Assembly: GCA_022729575.1 (NCBI GenBank)
Contig: DZAL01000023.1
Location: 10,916-47,321 of the forward strand
Reading direction: 5' to 3'
Length of the DNA stretch: 36,406 nt
Source: Thiomargarita sp.
GTDB lineage: Bacteria; Pseudomonadota; Gammaproteobacteria; Beggiatoales; Beggiatoaceae
Below, one piece after another: positions 9,101 to 17,915 of this stretch. The position numbers and the translations under genes are program-made. How positions within the stretch are numbered: position 1 is the first letter of the stretch; each line of letters begins with the position of its first letter. A model generated the notes under the pieces. It had not been told where the DNA came from, made no database searches, and was given only the letters and a program-made list of their open reading frames with translations.

Positions 9101-10728
9101 TGGCGAAACTACCGGAACAAGCGGTGCCGTTGTTGATCGAAGTGAAGACGAAACCAGATTTGACCAAACCAGATTTGACCAAACCAGATTTGACAACTTT
9201 CAAAAAGTTGTCAAATCTTTCCCCAAACCTTCAAGAAATACGTTTTCATTATGGTGATTTAGTGAATGGTGTGGTTAAACTGGATGCCCAAGGTTTATTC
9301 TGTGGTCAATGGGTGTGGGGGACGACTCCGGCCCAATTGCCCCAATGTCCTTTGGTCAGCATCGTCGGAGTGATTCCGCCTCTAGTGTTAACCGCCTGGC
9401 AAAAGGTGTTTGAAGAGGTGCAATCATCGCTTAAAAATGCTCAATCTTCTCGTGATCTTCAATCAACTACAAATAATCTTCGCTTCCCGATTGAAGTGGA
9501 TGTCCGTTTTGCGCAATTGGTAGGTTATGGTCAGCAATTGGACCGTTTGGCGGTACAATCTCGTTACACGAATAAGCAGTGGGAAGCGGCTGTCACCAAT
9601 GAGACTATCGAAGGTCAAATGCGTTATCGTTTCGACCAATCACCGCCAACCCTAGAGTTGAATTTCCAGCAACTTAGTATTAACTTCTTTGATTTCGATG
9701 AGTTAAAGGCTAATAGTACAGATAATACTACCGATTTGACAACTTCAAAAAAGTTGTCAAATCTCCAAGATAATACTACAACAGATTTGACAACTTCAAA
9801 AAAGTTGTCAAATCTTAAAGATAATACTACCGATTTGACAACTTTAAAAAAGTTGTCAAATCTTAAAGAGATTAGCAAGTCCAATTCCATGGCGACCAAT
9901 TCTACTGCGCCCTTTAATCCACGTACCTTGCCAATAATTTCATTTTACTGCAATACCTTAAAGGTAGGTCCCGTCAAGTTGGGGCCAGTGAATTTGTCGG
10001 CGCAACCGACTTCTGCGGGGCTAGACATTTTAGCGGAAGCCACGGCAAATCATTTAAATGTGTTGAGTAAAATCCAATGGCAATCTTTAATCTATCAACA
10101 TCAAACGGTAGTGCAAGGCAGTATAACCAGTGATAATACGGGTCAGTCATTACAGGAGTTGGGGCTGGCGAAACCACCCGTGCAAGACGGAATCAGTCAA
10201 ATTATTGCCAATGCCCAATGGCCTGGGCCCCCGTGGGCATTTAATTTGGCGACGTTAAAAGGACGTTTGAGCATATTATTGCTAGAAGGACAAATTTTAC
10301 CCGTGGAGCCGGGAATAGGTCGCTTATTTGGCTTATTTGATTGGTCAGCGCTACCAAAACGGTTAGCGTTAGATTTTCATGACGTGTTTGCGAAGGGCTT
10401 AGGGTTTAACAGTATCGTTGGGTTTTGGGTGATTAATAACGGTGTTGCCGACATTGATCAATTCTTGCTTCAAGGCCCTATTGCCCAGATTGAGATTCAA
10501 GGTCGCACACACCTGGTGGAGCACACTTATAATCAAGTGATTACGGTGACTCCTCATCTGTCCAATGCGCTACCGGTCGTGGGTACAATCGTGGGTGGTC
10601 CAGGCGTGGGGGCGACCACCCTGGTTATGCAGCAGATGTTGCAGGCGGAGATAGAAAAATCGACTAATTTTCAATATCAGGTGACTGGTAGTTGGGAGGT
10701 GCCGGTGATTGAAAAGGTGAGAAGGTGA
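6163..10728 (+). CDS. yhdP: YhdP family AsmA-like giant envelope protein (DUF3971)
   Basis: This 1521-residue protein matches YhdP, a gammaproteobacterial AsmA-like protein. In E. coli it spans the periplasm and helps move phospholipids to the outer membrane together with TamB and YdbH. An N-terminal membrane segment (about 8-40) is followed by a long beta-rich repeat region. Typical YhdP landmarks are FNQPLSWSLLTLRD, the ALPSPLAKLPE segment, and a C-terminal GRLFGLFDWSALPKRLALDF block with FAKGLGFNSIVGFW. E. coli YhdP is about 1266 residues, so this one is long. Part of the excess is repeat-encoded: DLTTFKKLSNL at residues 1009-1019, and three near-identical copies in about 1187-1238. The stop TGA shares its A with the first base of a palindrome arm. 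The start is an ATG with a weak ribosome binding site. Confidence 0.9.
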   Translation: MFAVFQYLSTLFRLVWLVWLWLWMLVCVTVFMVVLLFSRLPDYRVNIEQWLTGLIGQPVTIGEIVTYWEGWQPTLVVQQIRVHSPPTKPSVLCCPPQTKTRGEISPSSPAKSTGLEITRFEISLNLLASLQQQQLLTARVELRAKELTLIQSVAGDIRLSGLSAATAKSEPSNPLEILPWLLQQSAVSWQVAKLTWVTANQPALSFTEIELSVQKQGDSNYLQGQVALPPQSFHGLSAQQFTFSSTLVWDYGRLSRFDGQFYLRDLHYVVPEGHSPVAYLEGQLTGQRRLGNKWQVSVNKLALVPAPRVSTHVSTASLTSARTIDLAPLMLESSSFLERGEWQVSGQLKQFSLARLSQWFTPTQSDWQSTLNTVQGELQNIEWSYRSPAHWQVRLQLEAVTAHPPQANWPQFTLGSGQLQIASQQGHLAFEQLALSLQPAGYQQPLSLFSVTGQLQWQRTAKYWLLTIPEVQFSDQFEPSMQVQVVGSLKFPHQAGRPPESRLTVTAKNFPLTPQLQRYLPTNQWPETIKYVTGTIQNLRWMMSPTQPFELQGEIKNLGVQYEQANQVDLTVRELTGQFQVTPQQGSLQLQQAQVTINLPQAYSHPLSLSALHGEVSWKYQQQQWHLKTSKLHALTTHQIPLQVAGSISIPESPGVPYLNLRINLQQGQLENVAFYLPDVQWKTVLAWFHQAKLIGKITSAQALLKGPVNALFDPRWGQFEFTGQVQQAYVQYDPKWPAVTEAEVQVAITGPRLVITASKGKLLTNQIRKLVVSIDNLKAAQPVLDLVGKTQGPAIDGLRFLDQSPLQKTVGVGEAMLGLEGPMELQLTLAIPLFAGGKTQVDGKISFQRNTLHKKSLDLKITQLKGVLRFTQESVSADRLQGKLFNQPLSWSLLTLRDSVPKRTRLQLTGKADPAFLTQLAQIPAVGLQLPLSRYLTGQMNWQITIHFPNDSTASTTSETQMVIASDLVGLGIALPSPLAKLPEQAVPLLIEVKTKPDLTKPDLTKPDLTTFKKLSNLSPNLQEIRFHYGDLVNGVVKLDAQGLFCGQWVWGTTPAQLPQCPLVSIVGVIPPLVLTAWQKVFEEVQSSLKNAQSSRDLQSTTNNLRFPIEVDVRFAQLVGYGQQLDRLAVQSRYTNKQWEAAVTNETIEGQMRYRFDQSPPTLELNFQQLSINFFDFDELKANSTDNTTDLTTSKKLSNLQDNTTTDLTTSKKLSNLKDNTTDLTTLKKLSNLKEISKSNSMATNSTAPFNPRTLPIISFYCNTLKVGPVKLGPVNLSAQPTSAGLDILAEATANHLNVLSKIQWQSLIYQHQTVVQGSITSDNTGQSLQELGLAKPPVQDGISQIIANAQWPGPPWAFNLATLKGRLSILLLEGQILPVEPGIGRLFGLFDWSALPKRLALDFHDVFAKGLGFNSIVGFWVINNGVADIDQFLLQGPIAQIEIQGRTHLVEHTYNQVITVTPHLSNALPVVGTIVGGPGVGATTLVMQQMLQAEIEKSTNFQYQVTGSWEVPVIEKVRR
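9186..9218 (+). repeat. 33-bp palindrome in frame inside yhdP, site 1
   Basis: A perfect copy of the palindrome is read as DLTTFKKLSNL (residues 1009-1019). It is preceded by short tandem copies of AAACCAGATTTGACC that encode KPDLT units, which look like slipped duplicates of the repeat edge. Confidence 0.9.
9732..9863 (+). repeat. Three tandem 33-bp palindromes in frame inside yhdP, site 2
   Basis: Copies at 9732-9764, 9783-9815 and 9831-9863 are spaced 51 and 48 bases apart, both multiples of three. Each is joined by a GATAATACTAC linker. They encode DLTTSKKLSNL, DLTTSKKLSNL and [11 protein letters not shown] separated by DNTT-type linkers, with no frame disruption. This is tandem expansion of a repeat plus its flank within a coding sequence. 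Confidence 0.9.
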
Positions 10729-11000
10729 GATTTGACAACTTAGATTTGACAACTTTTCGAAAGTTGTCAAATCTTGAGCCCCCAGTCAGATTTGACAACT
10801 TGTCGAAAGTTGTCAAATCTTGAGCCCAGTCAGATTTGACAACTTTTTGAAAGTTGTCAAATCTTAAGCCCCCAGTCAGATTTGACAACTTTTCGAAAGT
10901 GCTCAAATCTTGAGCCCAGTCAGATTTGACAACTTTTTGAAAGTGGTCAAATCTTGAGCCCCCAGTCAGATTTGACAACTTTTCGAAAGTGGTCAAATCT
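10728..11000. repeat. Array of six 33-bp palindromes after yhdP
   Basis: A half arm (10728-10741) is followed by full copies at 10742-10774, 10788-10820, 10832-10864, 10878-10910, 10922-10954 and 10968-11000. Linkers alternate between TGAGCCCAGTC and TGAGCCCCCAGTC-like forms. Centres vary (TTCGA, GTCGA, TTTGA). In the last three copies the right arm carries uncompensated changes. The remaining 219 bases to the tRNA are AT-rich and contain its promoter. Confidence 0.9.
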
Positions 11001-11132
11001 ATTTTAAATTTATTAACTATTAAAACATGGTTTTACCAAGAAAATTTGATAATTTTTTATTAAAAAGGTCAAATCTCTATTGACTTCTTAAACATTTTAT
11101 TTCAAAATAGAACAATTAATGTTTGACCATTC

Positions 11133-11160
11133 TTGAAAAATGGTTAGACTATCCTATAAT
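11133..11160 (+). promoter_or_regulatory. Predicted sigma70 promoter of the tRNA-Arg gene
   Basis: TTGAAA (11133-11138) and a perfect TATAAT (11155-11160) are separated by 16 bases, in an AT-rich stretch 60 bases upstream of the tRNA. This is the strongest promoter match I saw in the window. Confidence 0.6.
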
Positions 11161-11219
11161 TGACAGTAAGGTGAGATAGAAATATCACACGGTTTTAGTA
11201 CATTTAATTTAAAACTTAC

Positions 11220-11297
11220 GCGCCCGTAGCTCAGACTGGATAGAGTGTTGGCCTCCGAAGCCAAAGGTCACAGGTTCAAATCCTGTCGGGCGCGCCA
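11220..11297 (+). tRNA. tRNA-Arg (anticodon CCG)
   Basis: A complete cloverleaf can be drawn. The acceptor stem GCGCCCG (11220-11226) pairs with CGGGCGC (11287-11293), followed by discriminator G and an encoded CCA (11295-11297). The D-arm GCTC...GAGT is present. The anticodon stem TTGGC/GCCAA encloses loop CTCCGAA with anticodon CCG at 11255-11257. The T-arm is ACAGG TTCAAAT CCTGT. It reads CGG arginine codons. Confidence 0.97.
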
Positions 11298-11544
11298 CTT
11301 CTTTAGTTTCACGCCTCTTTGCTTTTTGCTTTTTGCTTTTTCCCCATTTCCCCTCAATCATTCTTAATTCTTATGTTTTTTACTGTATTTATTCTTGCCA
11401 ATTAATATTCTCATCATGTACCATAACTGAATTGCTAAAATCCAGACTTGACAACTTTAAAGATTTTTAGATTTGACAACTTTTTTAAAGTTGTCAAATC
11501 TTAGTTCAATAAAATATTACCCTTACCATGTAGGAGAATTAACC
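11298..11544. other. Region between tRNA-Arg and trpD
   Basis: It holds a CTTTTTG-type short tandem repeat after the tRNA (about 11319-11341), AT-rich sequence, a partial palindrome (about 11444-11466) and a full 33-bp palindrome at 11469-11501. No trp leader peptide or attenuator is recognisable. The palindrome keeps the frame open upstream of trpD, which gives a spurious N-terminal extension. Confidence 0.7.
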
Positions 11545-12573
11545 ATGGAAATGGATATAAAATCAGCATTAAGTGCGGTGTGTGAAAGACGTGATTTGTC
11601 TATGCCCCAGATGAGCTCCGTCATGCGTTTGATAATGTCTGGTGCAACTACACCAGCACAAATTGGGGGATTTTTAATTGGATTAAGAATGAAAGGGGAA
11701 ACAGTAGAAGAAATTGCGGCCGCCGTACAGGTAATGCGAGAGTTAGTAACTCCAGTCTATGTTAGCAGTCTTCATCTAGTAGACATTGTTGGCACCGGTG
11801 GGGACGGCATGAGTACATTTAATATTTCCACCGCCAGTGCGTTTGTCGTTGCCGCCGCCGGTGGTCGAGTGGCCAAGCACGGCAACCGCTCAGTGTCTAG
11901 TCAATCTGGCAGTGCGGATGTGTTGGAAGCATTGGGCCTCAATATCAATCTAACGCCTGACCAAGTCGCCCAATGTATCAATGAAGTAGGATTTGGCTTT
12001 ATGTTTGCTCCCCGGCACCACAGTGCTATGAAATATGCCATTGGTCCTCGTCGAGAAATGGGGGTACGAACTTTATTTAATTTATTAGGCCCCTTAACCA
12101 ATCCAGCTCAGACCCCTAATCAAGTCATTGGCGTATTTAGTCCCACTTGGGTGCTACCACTCGCCCAAGTCCTACAACGTTTAGGCAGTCAACATGTGTT
12201 AGTGCTACATTCCGAAGATGGCTTAGATGAAATCAGTATAGCCGCACCTACACTAATAGCCGAATTGCATCAAGGCCAAATCCATGAATATAAAATTGCA
12301 CCTGAAGAATTTGGTTTAACTCGTTCCAATTTATCTGAAATACAGGTACAATCGGTGCCAGCAAGTGTTCAATTAATTCATCACGTACTAAATAATCACC
12401 CAGGGACGGCTAGAGATATTGTCTCACTCAATGCGGGTGCCGCCATTTATGCGGCCGGAGTAGCCCCAACCATGACACAAGGCGTGGCTCAAGCCCAACA
12501 GGCATTAAGTAGTGGAGCAGCTCTGGATAAACTGTCGGCATTGGTTAAGTTAACGCAAAGATTTTCAGTGTGA
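11545..12573 (+). CDS. trpD: Anthranilate phosphoribosyltransferase TrpD
   Basis: TrpD joins anthranilate to phosphoribosyl pyrophosphate in tryptophan synthesis. The ATG at 11545 follows TAGGAGAAT at a good distance and gives 342 residues, the usual family length. An upstream frame extension is encoded by a palindrome and is rejected. The conserved PRPP-binding loop VGTGGDG and the [18 protein letters not shown] stretch are present, as are the [19 protein letters not shown] and [12 protein letters not shown] blocks. trpC follows after 78 bases, so the two likely form an operon. Confidence 0.97.
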   Translation: MEMDIKSALSAVCERRDLSMPQMSSVMRLIMSGATTPAQIGGFLIGLRMKGETVEEIAAAVQVMRELVTPVYVSSLHLVDIVGTGGDGMSTFNISTASAFVVAAAGGRVAKHGNRSVSSQSGSADVLEALGLNINLTPDQVAQCINEVGFGFMFAPRHHSAMKYAIGPRREMGVRTLFNLLGPLTNPAQTPNQVIGVFSPTWVLPLAQVLQRLGSQHVLVLHSEDGLDEISIAAPTLIAELHQGQIHEYKIAPEEFGLTRSNLSEIQVQSVPASVQLIHHVLNNHPGTARDIVSLNAGAAIYAAGVAPTMTQGVAQAQQALSSGAALDKLSALVKLTQRFSV

Positions 12574-12651
12574 ATAGGTATGAATTCGCAAATTTTAAAA
12601 TTTTTTATCCGCCAGAAGGCAGAAAAAACCGACCAGATTGGGAATAAAGAC

Positions 12652-13440
12652 ATGTCTGATATTTTAAAACGGATTCTGAAACGCAAATTGGAAGAAGTGG
12701 CGGAAAATTCAGCTAAACTGTCGTTGCGAGAGCTTAGTCATCTGGCCACCAACAGTCCTCCTCCCCGTGGTTTTGTGGAAGCCATTAATGCCCGCTTACA
12801 AGTTGAACAAGTGGCCATTATTGCTGAGATCAAAAAAGCTTCTCCCAGCAAAGGGGTGTTACGGTCTGATTTCAATCCTACCGACATCGCCAAAAGCTAC
12901 GAGCGCAATGGTGCGGCGTGTTTATCGGTCTTAACGGACCGTGACTTTTTCCAAGGTGACAATCAGTATTTACAACAAGCTCGTGAAGCCTGTTTGTTAC
13001 CTCTCTTGCGCAAAGATTTCATCATCGACCCTTACCAAGTATACGAGGCTCGTGCGGTTGGCGCCGACTGTATTTTGCTAATTGTCGCCGCTTTAGGTGA
13101 TGCCCAATTACAGGATTTGGCCGGACTCGCTACTCACTTGGGAATGGACATTCTAGTCGAAGTCCATAATCGTGAAGAGCTAGACCGGGCGCTACGCTTA
13201 AATCTGCGCTTAATCGGGATTAATAATCGCAATCTCCATACGTTTATCACCCGGTTAGAAACCACCTTGGAATTATTAGAACATATTCCAAAAAAACATG
13301 TGGTAGTCAGTGAAAGCGGAATTAATACGGCTCAGGATATTGCCTTGCTTAGTAACGCTGGAGTACGTACTTTTTTAATTGGCGAAGCCCTAATGAGAGC
13401 GCCTGACCCAGGAGTGGCTATGGCTAAATTATTTAGTTAA
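12652..13440 (+). CDS. trpC: Indole-3-glycerol phosphate synthase TrpC
   Basis: TrpC closes the indole ring to give indole-3-glycerol phosphate. It is a monofunctional protein of 262 residues from the ATG at 12652, whose [16 protein letters not shown] start is typical. An earlier in-frame ATG at 12580 would add 24 atypical residues. TIM-barrel motifs are visible: [11 protein letters not shown] with the catalytic lysine, the [14 protein letters not shown] block, [10 protein letters not shown] and VSESGI. No TrpF domain is fused. It sits between trpD and a cyclase gene that follows after 23 bases. Confidence 0.96.
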   Translation: MSDILKRILKRKLEEVAENSAKLSLRELSHLATNSPPPRGFVEAINARLQVEQVAIIAEIKKASPSKGVLRSDFNPTDIAKSYERNGAACLSVLTDRDFFQGDNQYLQQAREACLLPLLRKDFIIDPYQVYEARAVGADCILLIVAALGDAQLQDLAGLATHLGMDILVEVHNREELDRALRLNLRLIGINNRNLHTFITRLETTLELLEHIPKKHVVVSESGINTAQDIALLSNAGVRTFLIGEALMRAPDPGVAMAKLFS

Positions 13441-13463
13441 TGTTTTATTTAAGGTGACTCAAA

Positions 13464-15764
13464 ATGTCTTCTAAACTACTACCACTACTCAAACGTCATG
13501 CTCTACGTATCATCGTGAGCATGACCATCCTCTTCTATTTTGTCCTCTACGCCACCCATTGGCTACCCTCCGATTTGGCACTTTCTACCTTCATTACCGC
13601 ATTAGAAAATAAAATTTATGATGTCCACTTAAGAAGCACCCTGCCTAAAATCAAAGATGATCCTAGAATTGTCATTATCGATATTGATGAAAAGAGTCTG
13701 AAAGAAATTGGTCGCTGGCCCTGGAATCGAGCCACCATGGCCAAATTACTGGACCAACTATTTGACAGCTATAAAATTGACGTATTGGGCATGGATGTCG
13801 TGTTTGCGGAAGCCGATGACAGCTCAGGCTTGAAACGGCTAAACGAATTGGCCGCAGGACCTTTACAACAACAGCCCAGTTTTATCGACACCCTCAACCA
13901 ATTACGACCGCAGTTAGATTACGACCATTTATTTGCGCACAGTATGCAAAACCACAAAGTGGTACTGGGCCATATCTTTCTAAATCAGCGTAGCGAAGCC
14001 GCCCAAACCTGTCAAGTCACTAACCTCAACCCATCGGTAACTACTCAAGCGGGTCAATTACCCCCCCCCCTCTTTTCGCCAGAGGAAGCTACTAAATACG
14101 ATTTGAACCAAGTTTTTGTGGGAGAAGGATTTACCGCCAACTTACCGCTGTTTCAAGTCAGTGCCACCACCAGCGGCCATTTTAATTCTGAGCCAGATCT
14201 CGATGGAGTTACCAGAAAAGTCCCCATGCTCTACTGTTACCAAGGCGCACTTTATGAATCTCTCGCTCTCGCCGTAACTCGGTTGGCATTGGGTGTGGAA
14301 AAAATCGGGATTGATTCCAAAACAACTACCACCGGCAACGCTATCGTTAAACTATTACTGGCCGATAAAATTATCCCCGTCGACTCTAAGTTAAGTGCCT
14401 GGATACCTTATCGTGGGCCCAGTCACACCTTTTCCTATATTTCGGCTACGGATGTCTTACACCAACGTATTAGCGACCCCACTCTCCTGACCAACAAAAT
14501 TGTCTTGCTAGGCACCTCTGCTCAAGGATTAGTAGATTTAAGGACCACTCCGCTAGAAAGAAGCTTTCCAGGCGTAGAAATTCACGCCAATATCGTCTCT
14601 GGTATTTTAAGTGGCACCTTCAAATCGCACTTATTCAATGAAGTTCAAGTAGAAACCTGGCTACTGCTCAGTATCGGTATCATTATGATCACGCTGCTAC
14701 CTCTCTTCAGTCCCCTCATCGCCACTTTCGGTACTCTCCTCCTTTCAATCCTGGTGATTATACTTAACATGCTATTTTGGAATGCGCAAATCGTATTCCC
14801 GTTAGCCGCCACTCTCCTCTTAATTTTATTCCTATTTATGTTTAACATGTCTTATGGCTACTTTGTCGAAACGCGCAATAAACGTCACCTAAGTCATCTC
14901 TTTGGGCAATATATCCCCCCGGAATTAGTGGACGAAATGAACAAACGTATAGGTGAAACCGTGTTTACCACTGAAGCCGAAAATCGTGAAATGACCGTGT
15001 TATTCTCCGATGTGCGTGGATTTACCACTATTTCGGAAGGTTTGGAACCGAAAGAATTATCCGACTTGATGAACCAATATCTCACACCCATGACTCGTAT
15101 TATCCACGACTACCGGGGGACCATTGATAAATATATGGGAGACGCGATTATGGCCTTTTGGGGAGCCCCGCTACCGGATCCCCAACATGCCAACAAAGCA
15201 GTGACCGCCGCCACCCAAATGTTAAAAAGTTTGAAAGAAATGCAACCGCAATTCAAAGCCAATGGTTGGCCCGAAATCAAAATCGGCATTGGTTTAAACA
15301 CCGGAACCATGAGTGTCGGTAACATGGGCTCTGAATTTCGCATGGCCTACACCGTGCTAGGCGATGCCGTCAACTTAGGCTCCAGATTAGAAGGTATCAC
15401 TAAACAATATGGGGTATCATTCATTGTCAGCGAGACCACCAAAGCCGCCGCTCCCGAATACATTTATCGAGAACTAGACCGAGTCCGCGTCAAAGGTAAA
15501 AACCTCCCCGTCGGCATTTTTGAACCTATTGGTTTACGTGAACAAGTAAGCCGCAGTGAATTTGAAGAATTAGTAGAATATGAAAGCGCCCTTGATCACT
15601 ACCGGTGTCAACATTGGAAAGAAGCGTCCTCACTATTTTCCGCCTTGCACCAACAACACCCCGCCCGACCCTTATACAAAATTTACCTGGAGCGAATTCA
15701 ATACTTTATGGAACATTCACCAGGAGACAATTGGGACGGAGTATATACCTTTACCACTAAGTGA
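13464..15764 (+). CDS. CHASE2-domain membrane adenylate/guanylate cyclase
   Basis: This 766-residue membrane receptor has a first transmembrane helix at about 14-34. A periplasmic CHASE2 sensor domain follows, starting near YDVHLRSTLPKIKDDPRIVI with the GRWPWNRATMAKLLDQL block. About three transmembrane helices (roughly 395-470) come next, then a class III cyclase domain (roughly 500-690). Metal-binding Asp516 (FSDVRGFT) and Asp560 (GDAIM), Lys556 before GDA and Thr630 in YTVLGDAVN are visible. A Lys/Thr pair is common in bacterial adenylate cyclases, so cAMP is the likely product. The tail resembles a TPR-like helical segment. A good ribosome binding site (AAGGTGA) precedes the ATG. The CHASE2 ligand is unknown. 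Confidence 0.92.
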   Translation: MSSKLLPLLKRHALRIIVSMTILFYFVLYATHWLPSDLALSTFITALENKIYDVHLRSTLPKIKDDPRIVIIDIDEKSLKEIGRWPWNRATMAKLLDQLFDSYKIDVLGMDVVFAEADDSSGLKRLNELAAGPLQQQPSFIDTLNQLRPQLDYDHLFAHSMQNHKVVLGHIFLNQRSEAAQTCQVTNLNPSVTTQAGQLPPPLFSPEEATKYDLNQVFVGEGFTANLPLFQVSATTSGHFNSEPDLDGVTRKVPMLYCYQGALYESLALAVTRLALGVEKIGIDSKTTTTGNAIVKLLLADKIIPVDSKLSAWIPYRGPSHTFSYISATDVLHQRISDPTLLTNKIVLLGTSAQGLVDLRTTPLERSFPGVEIHANIVSGILSGTFKSHLFNEVQVETWLLLSIGIIMITLLPLFSPLIATFGTLLLSILVIILNMLFWNAQIVFPLAATLLLILFLFMFNMSYGYFVETRNKRHLSHLFGQYIPPELVDEMNKRIGETVFTTEAENREMTVLFSDVRGFTTISEGLEPKELSDLMNQYLTPMTRIIHDYRGTIDKYMGDAIMAFWGAPLPDPQHANKAVTAATQMLKSLKEMQPQFKANGWPEIKIGIGLNTGTMSVGNMGSEFRMAYTVLGDAVNLGSRLEGITKQYGVSFIVSETTKAAAPEYIYRELDRVRVKGKNLPVGIFEPIGLREQVSRSEFEELVEYESALDHYRCQHWKEASSLFSALHQQHPARPLYKIYLERIQYFMEHSPGDNWDGVYTFTTK

Positions 15765-15942
15765 CAGAAGGAAACCGGAAAATAGATTTGACAATAGATT
15801 TGACAACTGTTAGATTTGACAACTTTTTTAAAGTTGTCAAATCTTTCCCCAAACCAACCTGACACCACGCCGAATTGCCAAACCACAGATTTGACAACTT
15901 GTCGAAAGTTGTCAAATCTAATTCAAATCTAAATTTTCGATA
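15765..15942. repeat. Palindromes upstream of the exporter operon
   Basis: Two broken arms (about 15783-15810) precede full copies at 15812-15844 and 15887-15919. The last ends 23 bases before the adaptor ATG and leaves little room for a separate promoter and ribosome binding site. Confidence 0.8.
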
Positions 15943-17232
15943 ATGAACACTGTAACCATCAATCAGCAAGACCTTAGCCAAACTTTGGGCTTAGGGGCAC
16001 CGAAGCACGCTTACCAAAAAATCTGGACCTGGCTAATACTAATCCTCGTCGCCTTACTGGTGGCCGCTGGTATAGCCAGATTTCAAACTAACAGTAATCC
16101 CCCGCTTCAATTCAAAACAGTAACCGTGGAACTCGGCAACTTAACCGTCACCGTCACCGCTACAGGCCAACTACAACCAGTGAATGAAGTAGAAGTCGGC
16201 ACCGAAGTTTCCGGCACCGTTAAATCAGTAGAAGTTGACTATAATTCTGTAATCAAAACTGGCCAGGTATTGGCGAGACTGGACACCGCTAAACTAGAAG
16301 GTGAAGTGGCACAATCACAAGCCGCTCTCGAATTAGCACAAGCCAAACTAATGGATGCGGAAGCGACGGTAGAAGAATCACAAAAAGCACTGAAGCGACT
16401 CCAGCAAATGCAAACTTCAAGTAGCGGCAAATTATCTTCACAACAGGATTTGGATAAAGCCGAAGCCACTCTCAAACGTGCCCAAGCCAGTAAAGTTTCC
16501 GCCAAAGCACAAATTGCCGAAGCCCAGGCCAAACTTAAAGTGGACGATTCCAACCTCACCAAAGCCGTGATTCGCTCGCCCATTGAGGGGATAGTATTGG
16601 AACGTCGAGTCGAACCAGGACAAACCGTGGCGGCTTCTTTACAAGCACCGATATTGTTCCAACTAGCAGAAGACCTCACCCAGATGGTATTGCATGTAAA
16701 CGTGGATGAAGCCGATGTCGGACAAGTGAAAGCAGGACAAACCGCCACTTTTAGCGTAGATGCCTATCCCGCCCGCAAATACCAAGCGAAAATTACCCAA
16801 GTACGTTATGCGGCCAAAGTGGAAAATAACGTCGTGACTTATGAAACCTTATTGGCCGTAGCGAACACCGACTTATCGTTACGACCAGGCATGACCGCCA
16901 CCGCCGAGATTGTGGTGAAACGGGTAGAAAATGCGTTGTTGGTAGCCAATGCAGCTTTACGTTTTATTCCACCTCGCCGTGACCAAACCTCCTCCAAAGA
17001 TAGCGGTGGTTTAGTTGGTATGTTATGGCCGCGCGTAAGTAACCGCCCGGCTAAACCACCGGCTGCGGACGATACCAGCAAACAGCCACAAGTTTGGAGT
17101 TTGCAGGCGGGCCTTCCCACCCCCATTTTAGTAACCGTTGGCGTTTCCGATGGTCGCCTGACTGAAATCTTAAGTGGCAACCTAAAATCAGGACAAACGT
17201 TGCTAGTGGATGTAGTGAAAGCCGCCAAATGA
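15943..17232 (+). CDS. MacA/HlyD-type periplasmic adaptor subunit
   Basis: A 429-residue membrane-fusion protein links an inner-membrane ABC exporter to an outer-membrane channel. One membrane anchor lies at about 27-47. The biotinyl-lipoyl-like half motif is around ATGQLQPVNEVEVGTEVSGTV. A long Ala/Lys/Glu-rich coiled coil (about 105-205) precedes the second half motif VIRSPIEGIVLERRVEPGQTV, and beta-barrel and membrane-proximal domains follow. An insertion near residues 345-385 is Lys/Pro-rich. The stop overlaps the next ATG (ATGA), so it is coupled to the ATPase gene. MacA is the closest type; the substrate is not predictable. Confidence 0.92.
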   Translation: MNTVTINQQDLSQTLGLGAPKHAYQKIWTWLILILVALLVAAGIARFQTNSNPPLQFKTVTVELGNLTVTVTATGQLQPVNEVEVGTEVSGTVKSVEVDYNSVIKTGQVLARLDTAKLEGEVAQSQAALELAQAKLMDAEATVEESQKALKRLQQMQTSSSGKLSSQQDLDKAEATLKRAQASKVSAKAQIAEAQAKLKVDDSNLTKAVIRSPIEGIVLERRVEPGQTVAASLQAPILFQLAEDLTQMVLHVNVDEADVGQVKAGQTATFSVDAYPARKYQAKITQVRYAAKVENNVVTYETLLAVANTDLSLRPGMTATAEIVVKRVENALLVANAALRFIPPRRDQTSSKDSGGLVGMLWPRVSNRPAKPPAADDTSKQPQVWSLQAGLPTPILVTVGVSDGRLTEILSGNLKSGQTLLVDVVKAAK

Positions 17233-17915
17233 GCAATCTCATAGAATTTCAACAAATCACCAAAGTTTATGGTCAAGGCCAGGCCGCCATGCCAGCATTG
17301 CGCGGGATTAATTTATGCTTCAATGAAGGTGAATTTGTCGCCGTCATGGGCCCAAGCGGGTGTGGCAAATCTACTTGTATGAATCTCCTGGGTTGTTTGG
17401 ACACCCCTACCACGGGTACTCATCTATTTAAAGGCCTTGCAGTGAACCAATTATCACGCGACCAACAAGCACGTTTACGCCGACATTACTTAGGATTTAT
17501 CTTTCAAGGATTTAATTTACTCAGCCGCACTTCCGCGCTGGAAAATGTCGAATTGCCCTTGATTTATCGTGGCACCCCCAGAGCCGAGCGGCATCAACGA
17601 GCCAAGGCGGCACTCCAAATCGTCGGGTTACAAGGTTGGGAGCATCACACCCCCAGTGAATTATCCGGCGGCCAGCAACAACGAGTAGCCATAGCTCGTG
17701 CCATCGTCACTGAACCGGCAATCTTGCTGGCCGACGAGCCGACCGGCAATCTGGATTCGGTGCGCAGTCAAGAAGTCATGGAATTGCTGAGAGGCTTTAA
17801 CCGCGAACGTGGTTTGACCATTATCATGGTAACACACGAACCGGACATGGCAGCTTATGCCAAACGAATCATTCGTTTTAAGGACGGGTTAGTAGAAATG
17901 GATACTTTAAATTAA
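17229..17915 (+). CDS. MacB/LolD-type ABC transporter ATPase
   Basis: This 228-residue ATP-binding subunit has all ABC motifs: Walker [10 protein letters not shown] (41-49), Q-loop FQGFNLLS (92-99), signature LSGGQ (145-149), Walker B ILLADE (165-170), and the His switch in MVTHEPD. The sequence family is the MacB/LolD/FtsE-like 'type VII' group. It works with the adaptor upstream (4-base overlap) and the permease downstream. In E. coli MacB the ATPase and permease are fused; here they are separate genes with a repeat-filled gap of 256 bases. Confidence 0.95.
   Translation: MSNLIEFQQITKVYGQGQAAMPALRGINLCFNEGEFVAVMGPSGCGKSTCMNLLGCLDTPTTGTHLFKGLAVNQLSRDQQARLRRHYLGFIFQGFNLLSRTSALENVELPLIYRGTPRAERHQRAKAALQIVGLQGWEHHTPSELSGGQQQRVAIARAIVTEPAILLADEPTGNLDSVRSQEVMELLRGFNRERGLTIIMVTHEPDMAAYAKRIIRFKDGLVEMDTLN

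Noticed and set aside
10664-10996. 110-residue minus-strand reading frame across the palindrome array
   Set aside because: It is made wholly of repeat translation (TTFEKLSNLTGG and RFDNFQKVVKS units) and exists only because the palindrome is open in two frames.
10728-11000. CRISPR array (also 1-172, 22335-22565, 33226-33516)
   Set aside because: Repeats are perfect palindromes with nearly identical short linkers rather than unique 30-40-bp spacers, and no cas genes are present.
11473-11544. N-terminal extension of TrpD beginning in a palindrome
   Set aside because: The ATG at 11545 has a proper ribosome binding site and gives the normal family length.
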